DNA of 5,219 bases from Bacteroidota bacterium (GTDB taxonomy: Bacteria; Bacteroidota; Ignavibacteria; Ignavibacteriales; Ignavibacteriaceae). This document shows positions 1-5,219 of the stretch, piece after piece (the stretch's first letter is position 1; each line of letters begins with the position of its first letter). The stretch covers positions 1-5,219 of the forward strand of contig JAJYIL010000263.1 of NCBI GenBank assembly GCA_021790055.1, given 5' to 3'. The notes beneath the pieces are model-generated. The model did not search any database. It worked only from the letters and a program-made list of their open reading frames with translations, and had not been told where the DNA came from. The translations under genes were made by a program, and so were the position numbers.

Positions 1-34
1 GAAATATAGAAAAAATTTAATCGGATATTAATAT

Positions 35-64
35 TTGTTTGCAACTTAAATATAGTTCTACAAT
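35..64 (+). promoter_or_regulatory. Possible promoter of the tRNA-Val gene
   Basis: A -35-like TTGTTT (35-40) and a -10-like TACAAT (59-64, one mismatch to TATAAT) are separated by 18 bp, which would start transcription near 71-73, about 18 bases before the mature tRNA 5' end. The position before a stable RNA gene makes it plausible. The surrounding DNA is very AT-rich, so chance matches are easy. If the organism uses a Bacteroidota-type sigma factor, the ATATTTG at about 63-69 could be the relevant -7 element instead. Confidence 0.35.
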
Positions 65-89
65 ATTTGGACGAAAGAAAATAAATTTT

Positions 90-166
90 GGGCGCTTGGC
101 TCAGTTGGTTAGAGCGCTTGCTTCACACGCAGGAGGTCAGTGGTTCAAATCCACTAGCGCCTACCA
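90..166 (+). tRNA. tRNA-Val, anticodon CAC
   Basis: A full cloverleaf can be folded by hand. The acceptor stem is 90-96 with 156-162, and its first pair is a G-U wobble. The D stem is 99-102 with 112-115, and the D loop contains GG. The anticodon stem is 117-121 with 129-133, with loop TTCACAC giving anticodon CAC at 124-126. The variable region is 134-138. The T stem is 139-143 with 151-155, with loop TTCAAAT. The discriminator base is A163, and CCA is encoded at 164-166. Anticodon CAC reads the valine codon GUG. The total is 77 bases including CCA. There is no second tRNA beside it, so it appears to be transcribed alone, and no clear terminator hairpin follows. Confidence 0.95.
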
Positions 167-386
167 TCTCTTATACAAAATCGATAACAATTACGTTTGA
201 GAATGCATGTTGTACAAAAATTTATCCTTTTATCACTGCTTTCAAAAATAAGAAAATTAAAATATCGTACGCTAAATCATATTAACTGACTTTTATTCTA
301 CATTATATTTACTATTCTAGTTTTGAATCTACTAAATAGTTGAACGTGGAATCTCAATTAATTACTTACGGTTTGCCTAAAACTAA

Positions 387-1310
387 ATGACTAAATATTC
401 TTTAGTTCTCATTTCTTTTTTAATTACGAGTTTGCAGTTAATAGCATCCCAACCTACCGGCAATCATCCTGCTAAAGACTCAGCATCCGAGAATTCCAAA
501 AATATCAAAGTAAATGCTTTAGTTGAAAATAATACGTTAAATTGGTACCAAATGGTCGCCGACGTTCCAAGGGATGATTATTTATTCATAACAAAATCAT
601 TTACCGGACCTAACGTTTCAGCTTATGTAACTATTGCAGCGCTTACCGGTGCTTTAATGCGCTTCGACAAATCCGGCTGGAGATATGAAAATAGGCTATA
701 TAAGACTTCTTATGCATTTAGAAACACAAGCAACGTTTTCGAGTTTTTAGGAAACGGAGGCTCTCATTTTATCCTCTCAGGGTTATTTGCCGCCTATGGT
801 TTAGCAGAGCATGATGAATCTGCATTAAGGACCGCAAGCAATATAGTTGAAGCTGAACTCTCCGCCGGGCTTCTCGTTCAGATACTAAAAAGAATAACAG
901 GAAGAGAAAGTCCTGCGGGTTCTGATAAAACTTTAGGAGACTGGAAATTTTTCCCGAGCATTAAAGAATATCAGAAAGACCAACCTAAGTATTATTCATT
1001 TCCTTCAGGTCATATGGCGGCGGCTGCCGCTGTGTTGACCGTAGTTGCAAACGACAATCCGCAATGCACCTGGATAAGACCAGCCGGTTACTGCGCTCTC
1101 GGCATATTAGGGATTAGCCTTGTAAGCGAGGGTATGCATTGGTACAGCGATCTGCCGCTTGGCTTTTTTATTGGCTATTCAATTGGTAATATTGTTGCGC
1201 CGGAAATTAAAACGGATAAAGATCATTCCAGTTCTAAAACATCTCAAGTTATAATTATGCCTAATATCGGCTACAACAATCTCGGCTTAAGCATGTCATA
1301 TACCTTTTAG
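387..1310 (+). CDS. Exported PAP2-family phosphatase homologue with altered arginine positions
   Basis: A 307-residue member of the PAP2/vanadium-haloperoxidase superfamily, whose members remove phosphate from lipid phosphates or pyrophosphates (phosphatidic acid, undecaprenyl pyrophosphate) at the outer face of the inner membrane. Residues 1 to about 20 look like a Sec signal peptide. Hydrophobic segments follow near 81-91, 127-140, 154-167, 208-221, 233-247 and 257-271. Motif 1 is K168-R-I-T-G-R-E-S-P176, motif 2 is PSGH at 206-209, and motif 3 runs from S244 to H251 and D255. Lys168, His209, His251 and Asp255 are kept. The family pattern KX6RP / SRX5HX3D predicts Arg at 175 and 245, but these are Ser and Leu. 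The last ~20 residues look like a beta hairpin and end in Phe. The ATG start directly precedes the signal peptide, and no Shine-Dalgarno is visible. The fold is clear; the substrate is unknown, and Und-PP recycling is only one option. Confidence 0.87.
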   Translation: MTKYSLVLISFLITSLQLIASQPTGNHPAKDSASENSKNIKVNALVENNTLNWYQMVADVPRDDYLFITKSFTGPNVSAYVTIAALTGALMRFDKSGWRYENRLYKTSYAFRNTSNVFEFLGNGGSHFILSGLFAAYGLAEHDESALRTASNIVEAELSAGLLVQILKRITGRESPAGSDKTLGDWKFFPSIKEYQKDQPKYYSFPSGHMAAAAAVLTVVANDNPQCTWIRPAGYCALGILGISLVSEGMHWYSDLPLGFFIGYSIGNIVAPEIKTDKDHSSSKTSQVIIMPNIGYNNLGLSMSYTF

Positions 1311-1339
1311 CCTCTCGGGAAAAATTCAAACGGGAAATA

Positions 1340-1357
1340 CGGGAATTAAATTTTCCG
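1340..1357 (+). other. Weak hairpin after the PAP2 gene
   Basis: Bases 1340-1345 can pair with 1352-1357 around a 6-base loop, with one G-U pair. A run of five T follows about ten bases later (1367-1372). It lies 29 bases after the PAP2 stop codon, so it could be a weak terminator. The stem is short and the T-run is not adjacent, so transcription may well continue into the 87-residue gene. The same stretch contains CGGGAA three times (1316, 1331, 1340). Confidence 0.25.
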
Positions 1358-1412
1358 GGTAATGTCATTTTTACTATTTTTCTAACGTTATTTTAATTTA
1401 TTTTTAATCGGC

Positions 1413-1676
1413 ATGAGAACTATTTACATCAGAAAAGACTACGGAAATTTTACAAGAAGAATATTACTGGATATGGCATATCTTGTATCAAATAAAAAGA
1501 TAAGATTACCGAAGACCTATTTTGAAGACGGGCTTTATCTTCCGTATTTCAAAAATGGAGGTAAAGAAACGGAAAATTACTTCCTGAGTAAAGATAAAAT
1601 TATTTCGGAAGATCAGAACCATTTCTATTTCAAATTTCCTTTTAAGCCTGAACAGGTAGAAGACGCTGCGGTATAA
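1413..1676 (+). CDS. Small protein of unknown function (87 aa)
   Basis: I do not recognise this protein. It starts with ATG, ends in TAA, and sits 102 bp after the PAP2 gene on the same strand. It has no signal peptide and no membrane segment, so it is probably cytoplasmic. The N-terminal third is basic (RK, RR and NKK clusters at about residues 7-29). The rest is rich in aromatic residues (FEDGLYLPYF near 38-47, HFYFKFPF near 71-78), which suggests a small folded beta-containing domain rather than random translation. The tail is acidic (EQVEDAAV). No Shine-Dalgarno is visible; the 30 bases before the start are almost all A/T. No competing long frame lies opposite it, and its codon choice looks like that of its neighbours. 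It is probably real, but the function is open. Confidence 0.6.
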   Translation: MRTIYIRKDYGNFTRRILLDMAYLVSNKKIRLPKTYFEDGLYLPYFKNGGKETENYFLSKDKIISEDQNHFYFKFPFKPEQVEDAAV

Positions 1677-1800
1677 TTAAATTTCTGTCCAAGTTGACCG
1701 CCTAATTTATTTAGACCCGAATGATCGCTGTTTCCTACGAAAATCTTTATAGAAGGAATTAGTATAATTCGTGCTAATTAGTAGCTAAGGAATTATTTAA

Positions 1801-1819
1801 CCCAAATTTTCCATTTGGG
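1801..1819 (-). terminator. Hairpin between converging genes, possible terminator
   Basis: CCCAAAT (1801-1807) and ATTTGGG (1813-1819) form a perfect 7-bp stem with a 5-base loop. Read on the minus strand it is followed by TTAAATAATT, a poor U-tract. It lies 95 bases beyond the stop of the outer-membrane protein gene and 125 bases beyond the stop of the 87-residue gene, so it could end transcripts from either side. The weak U-tract and AT-rich stem keep this tentative. Confidence 0.35.
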
Positions 1820-1835
1820 AAATTTGCCCTTCGTG

Positions 1836-1911
1836 CCGCCAAGCTCTAACATAAGTATATAAAACTAATCCTTAATTTGCAATAAATATAATTCATACTT
1901 TTGCTTGGCGG
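1836..1911. repeat. Nested inverted repeat in the convergent intergenic gap
   Basis: The outer arms CCGCCAAGC (1836-1844) and GCTTGGCGG (1903-1911) are exact reverse complements, 58 bases apart. Inside them AAGTAT (1853-1858) pairs with ATACTT (1895-1900), with 8 bases between outer and inner arm on the left and 2 on the right. The interior (1859-1894) is very AT-rich. The GC-rich outer arms stand out from their surroundings. The right arm ends two bases from the stop codon of the barrel gene (1914-1916). It may be an mRNA 3'-end structure for either strand, a small dispersed repeat element, or chance. Confidence 0.45.
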
Positions 1912-1913
1912 GT

Positions 1914-3305
1914 TTAAAAGCTAAGCGGGTATTCGAAATATACTCTCGGCTCGATACGCTTTTGAGGTTGATAATCAATAATATTATTATTCGAATCTCT
2001 GATTGGTGTAAAAGTCCAATTGTATACCATGGATACAACCAAGTAAGGAAGCGGCTTGTAGCCAAGTTCAAAATACATAAAAGAGTTATTATCAACTTTG
2101 AATAATTCCGTTTCGGAACTTATATTAATTTTATCATATCCTCCCCTAACTACAATCGGCATTCCTTGAGTAGATACATTTGCAACCAAATGCAGTTCGC
2201 CGCTGTTGGGCGTTTTATCAAGCCGCTGATAGCTGCCGATAACATCCAGCAAGCCCGCAAAATGTAAATCCAGCTCTCCGAAATATCCGTTGTCCGGGTT
2301 TGTTAAATTTGCAAGCTCGGTTGCTTTGCTTGAATAAGTTCCGTTAACAGTATCGATCCTGTATCTTTCAATTTCGTAAAGAGAGCTAAAATAAGAAGGG
2401 ATATAATGCGCCTGGTTAAATCTCCTCTCAAGCTTTGCTGATGCGTTTAGAATTCCAAGTCCGTTTACATCTACCATTATTCCCGAAGCAACACCGCTGC
2501 CGTAATTTACTATCTTTGCATAATCGGTATAAAGTTCAAGATTAAGCATGCTTGATCTAATTAAAGGCAGCCCTAAATCCAAGCCTACAATTTGCATTCT
2601 GCCTTTATCTGAAGCTTGAATAAATTGAGTAGGATTATTCGGATTAAGTATGGGAAGCACTATCGGTCCAGATGCCGAAACTTTCGGTGTAAATACTACA
2701 CCGGAATATTTATTAAAATCAGCCGCATAAGTCCCGCCTACTTCGAGGTCGCTAATGATAGGGACATCAGCAAGAGAAGTGAGCCTTAACGGTCTTACGT
2801 ATCCCCTAACCGCAACAACGCCGGCTTCGGCAAAGGTGCTGTAGATGGACTCGAAGCCGAAGTCGCCGAAATCTATATCAGCTATCAATCCGATCTTCCG
2901 GTTATCAATTGACGGACTGTTATTGTACTGGTACATTATACTTCCGTGCCCAAGATTATAATAATCCAGAGCGCCGAGCTTTATATAAACGGGATCGTTC
3001 TTTACTCCATATCTAACGTAACGGATTATACTCAGATAATCCGAAAGTTGGTTGAAATCTTCCTTGCGGATATTTACGATCTTATCTACATCAATATTCA
3101 GGTCTAACCCGACTCCGAAATTACCCAAAGCAACTTCAGGCATTATATGGAAACGGTAATAAAGCTGACCGTCAATCCAGTTCAATCCCAATCCGCCTTC
3201 AAGGTTTCCTTGACCCGGATGCAATGTATTTTCAAATGGAGAATAATATTGTGCAAAAGTACTGACCGATAATAGAAACGCAAGTAGTACCACATATTTC
3301 TTCAT
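1914..3305 (-). CDS. Predicted outer-membrane beta-barrel protein (463 aa)
   Basis: I do not recognise the exact family. Residues 1-18 form a clear signal peptide (MKKYVVLLAF start, likely cut at TFA|Q). There is no lipobox Cys, no TonB-box/plug region and no other hydrophobic helix. The mature part is built of alternating polar/hydrophobic stretches separated by Gly/Asn/Asp-rich turns, such as GNFGVGLDLNIDVD (61-74), FGDFGFESIY (146-155) and RGYVRPLRL (167-175). It ends with RVYFEYPLSF (454-463), whose terminal Phe fits the signal recognised by the BAM complex. Together these point to a barrel in the outer membrane, possibly a channel or a surface scaffold. The ATG is supported by a good ribosome binding site. 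It lies 76 bp downstream of the sugar transferase with no clear terminator between them, so it may be read from the operon, from its own promoter, or both. The ligand is unknown. Confidence 0.8.
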   Translation of the reverse strand: MKKYVVLLAFLLSVSTFAQYYSPFENTLHPGQGNLEGGLGLNWIDGQLYYRFHIMPEVALGNFGVGLDLNIDVDKIVNIRKEDFNQLSDYLSIIRYVRYGVKNDPVYIKLGALDYYNLGHGSIMYQYNNSPSIDNRKIGLIADIDFGDFGFESIYSTFAEAGVVAVRGYVRPLRLTSLADVPIISDLEVGGTYAADFNKYSGVVFTPKVSASGPIVLPILNPNNPTQFIQASDKGRMQIVGLDLGLPLIRSSMLNLELYTDYAKIVNYGSGVASGIMVDVNGLGILNASAKLERRFNQAHYIPSYFSSLYEIERYRIDTVNGTYSSKATELANLTNPDNGYFGELDLHFAGLLDVIGSYQRLDKTPNSGELHLVANVSTQGMPIVVRGGYDKINISSETELFKVDNNSFMYFELGYKPLPYLVVSMVYNWTFTPIRDSNNNIIDYQPQKRIEPRVYFEYPLSF

Positions 3306-3310
3306 GCCTA

Positions 3311-3317
3311 TTCCTCT
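3311..3317 (-). promoter_or_regulatory. Ribosome binding site of the outer-membrane protein gene
   Basis: AGAGGAA on the minus strand lies 5 bases before the ATG at 3305-3303. This is the clearest Shine-Dalgarno in the window and fixes the start that gives an intact signal peptide. Most other starts here lack such a site, which suggests this gene is translated strongly. Confidence 0.7.
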
Positions 3318-3381
3318 AAATTTTCATAAGACAATATAATAAAAGATATGAAATTACAGAACCTGCCGAAGAATAAAATGT

Positions 3382-4071
3382 TTAATTGTCAAATAATTCT
3401 ATTGCATTATTGGTTACAACCGTCAAAGCTAAATAATAATTTTCATTGGCAGAAAGTATTGAATCAATATGTTTTGCAGTAAAGCTTATAGGAATGCTCA
3501 TTAAAAAAAGTTTTAAATCTAAGGGAAATGATTTATGCTGAAAATAAAATTTATCCATGAAGATTAAATTTTCTATGCTTCCGGATTCATCTTTGTTTAG
3601 CTGCCAATACCCTGTTATGCCAGGTAAAAGAGTTATATTTTCTCTCTCGGCATACAATTGAGGATAAAATGTTTTTATGTTTTCAAGGTCTTCCAAAGCT
3701 AAAGGGCGCGGACCGACAATGCTCATTTCACCCTTAATAACATTGATAAACTGCGGCAGTTCATCAAGCCCTGTTTTTCTCAGAAATCTTCCGAACGGAA
3801 ATACATATTTTTTTTGATGATGCTTTAATAAAAAGGAAGTTAAACTGTTCGCACTAATATCGGTAGCAATTACTCTTTTCATTGTCCTGAATTTATATAT
3901 CCTGAATCTGTTCTTAGTTAACGAGGTTCCTCTTTCCTGTATAAAAATTGGAGTCTCTCCTGTTTGAATACAAATAATAACGCAAATTAAAGTGATTACG
4001 GGAAACAATAATAAAAGCATCATTATTGATACCGATAAATCAAAAACCTTTTTAGATATTCTGTAGCTCAT
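3382..4071 (-). CDS. Single-domain polyprenyl-phosphate sugar-phosphate transferase
   Basis: A 229-residue bacterial sugar transferase (Pfam PF02397; PglC and WcaJ C-terminal domain family). These enzymes move a sugar-1-phosphate from a UDP-sugar to undecaprenyl phosphate at the inner face of the inner membrane, the first committed step of an O-antigen, capsule, exopolysaccharide or glycoprotein glycan. Visible hallmarks in order: KKVFD (7-11) before one hydrophobic segment (about 13-34) with Pro24, as in the re-entrant helix of PglC; QERG (45-48); KFRTM (60-64); GRFLRKTGLDELPQ (94-107) with the catalytic Asp103-Glu104 pair; GEMSIVGPRP (114-123); LPGITGYWQLN (149-159). It lacks the N-terminal multi-helix part of WcaJ-like long forms, so it is the short, monotopic type. 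The ATG is 9 bp after the sulfotransferase stop, without a Shine-Dalgarno, which suggests operon-linked translation. The sugar cannot be told from sequence alone. Confidence 0.93.
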   Translation of the reverse strand: MSYRISKKVFDLSVSIMMLLLLFPVITLICVIICIQTGETPIFIQERGTSLTKNRFRIYKFRTMKRVIATDISANSLTSFLLKHHQKKYVFPFGRFLRKTGLDELPQFINVIKGEMSIVGPRPLALEDLENIKTFYPQLYAERENITLLPGITGYWQLNKDESGSIENLIFMDKFYFQHKSFPLDLKLFLMSIPISFTAKHIDSILSANENYYLALTVVTNNAIELFDN

Positions 4072-4080
4072 TTGACAGGG

Positions 4081-4647
4081 TTAATTTTCTATTCTGTTCC
4101 TGTAAAGAGTTGTGTCAATTACTGAATTTGATCTTCTGACATCAAGATTTAAATCTAACTTTTCATTAAGCGCATCAATTACCGCAATCCTTCCGGAAAG
4201 TAATTCATTATAGTTCAATTTAAAAACATTAAAGCATAAATTATCCGACAAGTATTTCTCTGCCTTTTTATATTGATTGACAAAAGTATTTTTTAAAATA
4301 TCCGGTGAAATGCTTTGTTTGACTCCTCCAAGATTTTCAATCATCTTGTTCTGCGATAAGATAATCTCGTCGGGATTTCTATCCATAAGAATTACAGCAT
4401 ATTTATGATCGAGCGGGAGATATGTAATAAGCTGAACGATAACTTTTACAACTTTTCCTTCTGCTTCATGAATCCACCTGTTATCCGAAGACAGCGATTT
4501 AACTTTTTCATATTCATAATAGCCTTTCGGATTATTAATATCCGGCTGACGAATATTATCTGTAAGAATATTCATTCCGCCGGCTTTTAGAATCTGCATC
4601 ATCAAAGATGTACCGCTGCGCGGAAGTCCGGTAACAATAGTAATCAA
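4081..4647 (-). CDS. Short PAPS-dependent sulfotransferase family protein
   Basis: A 188-residue P-loop protein of the bacterial sulfotransferase families (PF13469-like). These move sulfate from PAPS to a hydroxyl or amine of a sugar, lipid or protein. The 5'-phosphosulfate loop is GLPRSGTS (7-14). NPKGYYE (39-45) is typical of bacterial members. The 3'-phosphate site is RNPDEIILS, with Arg90 and Ser98 eight residues apart as in the classical R-[DN]-P...S motif. At 188 residues it is short against the usual 250-300, but both PAPS motifs are intact and the tail shows no frameshift. The start codon is TTG (4647-4645) in a TTGA overlap with the upstream TPR gene. No ATG upstream is possible in frame without entering that gene, and the first internal Met (16) would destroy the P-loop. 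A purine-rich site lies 10 bases before the TTG. The neighbouring sugar transferase suggests a glycan substrate, which is inference. Confidence 0.85.
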   Translation of the reverse strand: MITIVTGLPRSGTSLMMQILKAGGMNILTDNIRQPDINNPKGYYEYEKVKSLSSDNRWIHEAEGKVVKVIVQLITYLPLDHKYAVILMDRNPDEIILSQNKMIENLGGVKQSISPDILKNTFVNQYKKAEKYLSDNLCFNVFKLNYNELLSGRIAVIDALNEKLDLNLDVRRSNSVIDTTLYRNRIEN

Positions 4648-5219
4648 GCTGCTTTATTCCTCTCTCTAAGTTTTTTTATCGCCTCAATATGAAGATCGGC
4701 TTTTTCTTTATCTTTCAATTTTACCAAATAAATGTAGCTTAGATATTTATGCGCAGCTATTAATCCCGGCATCATTCTAAGACATACTTCAAAAGCTTCT
4801 ATTGCCCTGTCATACATTCCGAGCTTTGCTAAAGACATTCCAAGACTCAAGTGAGCTTTGGGGAAATGATACAAGAGCCCTACTGCATTAAGTGAATACT
4901 CTGCGCTCTGCTCATAATCCTTTAGCCTGAACATAACGAGTGCAAGTCCGTAATGAGCATGCACATTCTCCGGATCATTTTCAAGTGCTTTGTAGAAAGC
5001 TGCCTCTGCATCTTTCGGTCTTCTCATGTTCAAATAAACGAATCCAATCTGCTGATAAAGCTGAGGAAGGTTTGAATCAGCTTTCTCAGCCTTGGATAAA
5101 TACTTCAACGCCTGCTCGTAATTTTTTCTTGCATATTCCAGCGTACCTTGAAGCAGAAACAACTGCGGGTATTCTTTCTTTTCATTCTCAATAATTTTTT
5201 GAACTACATGAAATGCCTC
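4644..5219 (-). CDS. TPR-repeat protein, 5' end outside the window
   Basis: The reading frame is open to the right edge, and the residues read from the edge (EAFHVVQKII..., then NEKKEYPQLFLL) are themselves TPR-like. The gene is therefore partial here and its true start lies beyond 5219. The visible 191 residues form about five 34-residue tetratricopeptide repeats plus the tail of another. They begin at LFLLQGTLEYA, LYQQIGFVYLN, AHYGLALVMFR, AHLSLGMSLAK and AHKYLSYIYLV, with the usual Gly/Ala and Pro positions (DP, MP at repeat ends). The C-terminus is basic (KKLRERNKAA). TPR arrays bind partner proteins and have no catalytic role themselves; any catalytic domain would have to be N-terminal, out of view. 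Its TGA stop overlaps the TTG start of the sulfotransferase by 4 bp, so the two are translationally coupled, and TPR-sulfotransferase fusions are common in bacteria. A physical partnership is likely but inferred. Confidence 0.88.
   Translation of the reverse strand, partial: EAFHVVQKIIENEKKEYPQLFLLQGTLEYARKNYEQALKYLSKAEKADSNLPQLYQQIGFVYLNMRRPKDAEAAFYKALENDPENVHAHYGLALVMFRLKDYEQSAEYSLNAVGLLYHFPKAHLSLGMSLAKLGMYDRAIEAFEVCLRMMPGLIAAHKYLSYIYLVKLKDKEKADLHIEAIKKLRERNKAA
4658..4667 (-). promoter_or_regulatory. Ribosome binding site inside the TPR gene for the sulfotransferase
   Basis: AGAGAGAGGA on the minus strand, within the last codons of the TPR gene, ends 10 bases before the TTG start of the sulfotransferase. 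It supports that non-ATG start. The spacing is slightly long, so re-initiation by ribosomes finishing the TPR gene is probably also used. Confidence 0.5.

Noticed and set aside
90..166. tRNA gene as an integration site with an adjacent mobile element
   Set aside because: No second copy of the tRNA 3' end, no integrase and no phage or plasmid gene is visible in the window.
88..285. 65-residue plus-strand frame starting with TTG
   Set aside because: Its first 26 codons are a translation of the tRNA-Val gene, a well-known artefact; the rest is low-complexity AT-rich sequence.
286..315. Possible promoter for the PAP2 gene (CTGACT and TACTAT, 18 bp apart)
   Set aside because: Each box matches only four of six consensus bases, and several equally good alternatives exist in the same AT-rich stretch.
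1753..1795. Direct repeat AAGGAATTA (1753-1761 and 1787-1795) and the palindrome GAATTAGTATAATTC (1756-1770)
   Set aside because: Short and made mostly of A/T in AT-rich DNA; expected by chance, with no neighbouring gene start to regulate.
1865..2105. Two short frames on opposite strands at the end of the barrel gene
   Set aside because: Both mostly overlap the 3' end of the clearly coding barrel gene in other frames and have no recognisable domain or ribosome site.
4405..4590. 61-residue plus-strand frame
   Set aside because: Lies antisense within the sulfotransferase gene; its hydrophobic, Ile/Phe-rich content is the expected shadow of that coding sequence.
5160..5162. TTG as the start codon of the TPR gene
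   Set aside because: The frame continues upstream without a stop to the window edge and the extra 19 residues are TPR-like, so this TTG is an internal Leu codon.
4940..5194. 84-residue plus-strand frame
   Set aside because: Antisense to the TPR repeats and without any domain of its own.

Overview
The window is AT-rich bacterial DNA with no sign of plasmid, phage or insertion sequence. The best guess for its source is a member of the Bacteroidota/Chlorobi assemblage, perhaps Ignavibacteria. This rests on the style of the two Sec-exported proteins, the terminal-Phe outer-membrane barrel, several starts with no Shine-Dalgarno sequence, and the overall base composition. It is an inference from general appearance, not from a marker gene.

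Left part, plus strand (1-1676): a complete tRNA-Val(CAC) with encoded CCA lies at 90-166, with a plausible promoter in front of it. It is followed by a gene for an exported PAP2-type phosphatase homologue (387-1310) and a small unrecognised 87-residue protein (1413-1676). The PAP2 protein keeps the core Lys, both His and the Asp. It has Ser and Leu where the family normally has its two conserved arginines, and it ends in a short beta-like tail with a terminal Phe.

Middle (1677-1913): this is the gap where the two gene groups converge. It holds no convincing gene. It does hold a 7-bp perfect hairpin (1801-1819) and a larger nested inverted repeat (1836-1911) that ends two bases from the stop codon of the barrel gene; these are probably terminator or mRNA-end structures.

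Right part, minus strand (read from 5219 down to 1914): a TPR protein whose 5' end is outside the window, a short PAPS-type sulfotransferase that overlaps it by 4 bp and starts with TTG, a single-domain polyprenyl-phosphate sugar-phosphate transferase 9 bp further on, and, after 76 bp, an outer-membrane beta-barrel protein with its own good ribosome binding site. The first three look like one operon. A reasonable reading is a surface-glycan module: the sugar transferase loads the first sugar-phosphate onto undecaprenyl phosphate at the inner membrane, and the sulfotransferase, perhaps with the TPR protein as partner, sulfates a sugar or another acceptor. The barrel may be unrelated or may belong to the same envelope programme. 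No glycosyltransferases, flippase, polymerase or PAPS-making enzymes are in view, so the pathway stays hypothetical.
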